NCBI GenBank assembly: GCA_021772295.1
Contig: JAJFMG010000151.1
Location: 1-7,495 of the forward strand
Origin: Chlamydiota bacterium
GTDB lineage: Bacteria; Chlamydiota; Chlamydiia; Chlamydiales; Simkaniaceae
Reading direction: 5' to 3'
DNA: 7,495 bases
The notes under the pieces were generated by a model. The model did no database searches. It was given only the letters and a program-made list of their open reading frames with translations, and had not been told where the DNA came from. Positions 5,712 to 7,495 of the stretch are shown in pieces. Made by a program: the position numbers and the translations under genes. Position 1 is the stretch's first letter; the number at the start of each line of letters is the position of its first letter.

Positions 5712-7289
5712 ATGGAAACAAAGGTATATGCTAAATCTACCGCCAGGTTTTTATCGGGAACGCTTCTATCCAGAATTACAGGGATGTTTCGAGATGTTTC
5801 AATGGCTGTCTTCTTTGGGGTAAGTCCAATTTTAGCAGCCTTTATGATATCATTTCGTTTTGCAAATATTTTAAGACGAATATTTGCAGAAACGCCTCTT
5901 TCAGCAAGTTTTATCCCTCCCTTCGAGCAAGCAAAATTAGAATCAAAGCAAAATGGAGCGAAATTCTATCTAGATTTTCTTTTAAGTTTAAGTTTAGTGG
6001 TACTTACTGTCATTGGGATATTAGAGGTTTGTCTATTCCTATTCCCAAAAATTTTTACAGTGTCTGAGAGTACCCGAAATATCTTGCACCTAACAAGTTA
6101 TATGCTCCCAGGGTTGTTTTTCATTGTAATATCAGGATTAAATAATGCTTTTTTACAATGTGAAAAGAAGTTTTTCTTAAGTGGAGTGTCTCCCATCGCT
6201 TTTAATCTTATCTGGATTATTGCAGTTATTATGCTTCGAAAAACAGATCAATCTCTTGCGGTAACCCTTCTTTCCTTTGCCATATTACTCGCTTTTATGG
6301 CGCAAGCAATGATCACTATGCCAAGCGTACTTTCCTATCTAACAAATCACTTGAAAGGGGGCATATGGAAATCATGTAGGCCATTTTCTTTGGATGTAAA
6401 AAAGGTAATCGGCCCTTTTTGCATCAGTATCATTGGAATTGGAGCATCGCAGATTAATAATGGTTTAGATGCTGTTTTTGCAAGAGCAGCTTCTTTAGAA
6501 GGACCAGCGTTTTTGTGGTATGCAATTCGTTTGTATCAACTTCCGATTGCCTTTTTTGGAGTTTCACTTGCAGCAGTTTTTTTGCCACCACTTGCTAAGG
6601 CCTATAAGTCTGGGGACATAGCTCAATACAACAAGTTATTTCGCTATGTAACGACACTTGGGATTTGTTTTTCGATTCCATCAATGTTTGCTCTTTTTTC
6701 GCTCGGAAAACCTCTAATATCACTCCTGTTTGGTTATGGGAAATTCTCAAGTATGGATACGGCATTTACTTATAACTGCGTTTTTGGGTATGCCATTGGG
6801 CTGTTACCATCGATTTTGGTTCTTATATTGACCCCATCTTTTTTCGCAAAGTTAGATTATAAAACACCTCTTAAAGCCACCTTGCTTGCAGTTTGTGTAA
6901 ATACTGCTCTTAACTCCTTTTTTGTGTTTGGTATGCACTTAGGTGCCTTTTCTATTGCTCTTTCTACAAGTGCAGCTGCTTTTTTTCAAATGGGATATTT
7001 AGTTTGGAAGCTAACTATAGTTGAACAATCAAATCACAGAAAAAATCTGAGAGTTATTTTTGCAAAAGTTACTTTTGCATCTATAATCTCTTTTTTGGTT
7101 GTTACTCTTTTTGAAAATCAAATCATGCAAAGAGCTTTTTTGTGGGAAAATACATCCTTTGTTTTAAAACTTGGGAGCTTTTCCTTTTTAGCAATCTTAT
7201 TTGTGGTAGTATTTTTTCTGATATCTAAGTTTCTTTGTTTGGAGGAAGCGTATGATTTACTACCAAATCGTAAAATTAAGATTAATTAA
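5712..7289 (+). CDS. murJ: MurJ/MviN lipid II flippase
   Basis: MurJ moves lipid II across the cytoplasmic membrane for peptidoglycan assembly. In chlamydiae this serves the division-associated peptidoglycan ring. The protein is 525 aa, of normal length, with about 13-14 hydrophobic segments along its whole length. Hallmarks are SRITGMFRD (20-28), FRFANILRRIFAE (48-60), QINNGLDAVFARA (247-259) and WYAIRLYQLPIAFFGVSLA (269-287). Arginines corresponding to E. coli R18, R24, R52 and R270 are present as R21, R27, R55 and R273. Aligning without gaps from FFG (34-36), the position of E. coli D39 is Ala42, the usual AEGA is AETP (59-62), and E273 is Gln276. The ATG is the only plausible start, but its ribosome-binding site is poor (CGG four nt upstream). 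It is transcribed divergently from nfo. No terminator is visible on this strand after the stop. Confidence 0.94.
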   Translation: METKVYAKSTARFLSGTLLSRITGMFRDVSMAVFFGVSPILAAFMISFRFANILRRIFAETPLSASFIPPFEQAKLESKQNGAKFYLDFLLSLSLVVLTVIGILEVCLFLFPKIFTVSESTRNILHLTSYMLPGLFFIVISGLNNAFLQCEKKFFLSGVSPIAFNLIWIIAVIMLRKTDQSLAVTLLSFAILLAFMAQAMITMPSVLSYLTNHLKGGIWKSCRPFSLDVKKVIGPFCISIIGIGASQINNGLDAVFARAASLEGPAFLWYAIRLYQLPIAFFGVSLAAVFLPPLAKAYKSGDIAQYNKLFRYVTTLGICFSIPSMFALFSLGKPLISLLFGYGKFSSMDTAFTYNCVFGYAIGLLPSILVLILTPSFFAKLDYKTPLKATLLAVCVNTALNSFFVFGMHLGAFSIALSTSAAAFFQMGYLVWKLTIVEQSNHRKNLRVIFAKVTFASIISFLVVTLFENQIMQRAFLWENTSFVLKLGSFSFLAILFVVVFFLISKFLCLEEAYDLLPNRKIKIN

Positions 7290-7321
7290 AAAAGTCTAAC
7301 CTATGCCACTGCTCTTCTGTA

Positions 7322-7340
7322 TAAAAATACCAGCTGGTAT
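7322..7340 (-). terminator. Putative intrinsic terminator of the minus-strand 3' gene
   Basis: ATACCAGCTGGTAT (7327-7340) is a perfect 14-bp palindrome that can fold as a 5-bp stem with a 4-nt AGCT loop. Read on the minus strand, the second arm runs straight into TTTTTA. It lies about 20 nt beyond the TAG of the minus-strand partial gene. On the plus strand no T-run follows, so it would not serve murJ. The stem is short, which limits certainty. Confidence 0.5.
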
Positions 7341-7361
7341 GAGTAAGAGAGCCGAAAATCT

Positions 7362-7495
7362 CTACTTAGGATAAAAATGTTTTTTTGCATATTCGTAAAG
7401 AGCCACATCTAAATAGTTTAATTCTTTTAGCCGATCTCTTTCTTCTTCGGTAATACTAATTACAAATTTTTTCTTATTGTAAACTGGAATTTCAT
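7362..7495 (-). CDS. C-terminal fragment of an unidentified protein (sulfotransferase-like tail?)
   Basis: An open frame enters from the right edge and gives 43 residues before TAG at 7362-7364; the codons run down from 7493. The tail is EIPVYNKKKFVISITEEE (18 residues) followed by RDRLKELNYLDVALYEYAKK and HFYPK. The pattern of an acidic start, then an L-x-x-LNxLDxxLYEYA helix and a final aromatic residue, resembles the C-terminal helix of sulfotransferase-family proteins. That is recognition from a very short stretch and remains weak. The regular amphipathic spacing and the terminator-like palindrome just after the stop support a real gene convergent with murJ. The start, catalytic region and length are outside the window. 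Confidence 0.55.
   Translation of the reverse strand, partial: EIPVYNKKKFVISITEEERDRLKELNYLDVALYEYAKKHFYPK

Noticed and set aside
7346..7363. AGAGA/TCTCT hairpin as a murJ terminator
   Set aside because: Five weak pairs around an 8-nt loop, with no T-run following on the plus strand.

Overview
The window is AT-rich bacterial chromosome with tightly packed genes. The gene content fits a member of the phylum Chlamydiota, more likely an environmental (amoeba- or arthropod-associated) lineage than the human-pathogenic Chlamydia species. Three things suggest this, all inferred from memory of the families. First, the glutamyl-tRNA reductase is short and of chlamydial type. Second, endonuclease IV and the MurJ lipid II flippase are neighbours, as I recall for Chlamydia. 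Third, there is a dedicated asparaginyl-tRNA synthetase, which the pathogenic Chlamydia lack and replace with an amidotransferase route. Species cannot be fixed from this sequence.

Layout. Positions 78-446 (minus) encode a small Gln/Ser-rich orphan protein behind a near-consensus sigma70-type promoter. Reading away from it on the plus strand come recX (548-1165), hemA (1211-2209) and a membrane-anchored bactofilin-like beta-helix protein (2206-3342). The last is translationally coupled to hemA through a 4-nt overlap and a TTG start. A well-formed promoter for the hemA pair lies across the end of recX, and its -35 hexamer sits inside a perfect 18-bp palindrome. Convergent to this, and overlapping tail-to-tail by 7 nt, is the minus-strand operon nfo-asnS (5596 to 3336), whose genes overlap by 22 nt. 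A short intergenic region (5597-5711) separates nfo from divergent murJ (5712-7289). It holds a candidate promoter on each strand and an inverted repeat between them. The window ends with the C-terminal 43 codons of a minus-strand gene of uncertain identity, followed by a palindrome and T-run that look like its terminator.

The genes are mainly housekeeping: recombination control (RecX), the first committed step of tetrapyrrole synthesis (HemA), Asn-tRNA charging (AsnS), base-excision repair (Nfo) and peptidoglycan precursor export (MurJ). The less conventional elements are the Gln/Ser-rich orphan, the bactofilin-like membrane protein coupled to hemA, palindromes placed at promoters, and a MurJ variant that lacks an Asp found in the E. 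coli protein. I see no defence system, mobile element, CRISPR array, RNA gene or clearly new multi-gene system. No gene-free stretch exceeds about 115 bases.
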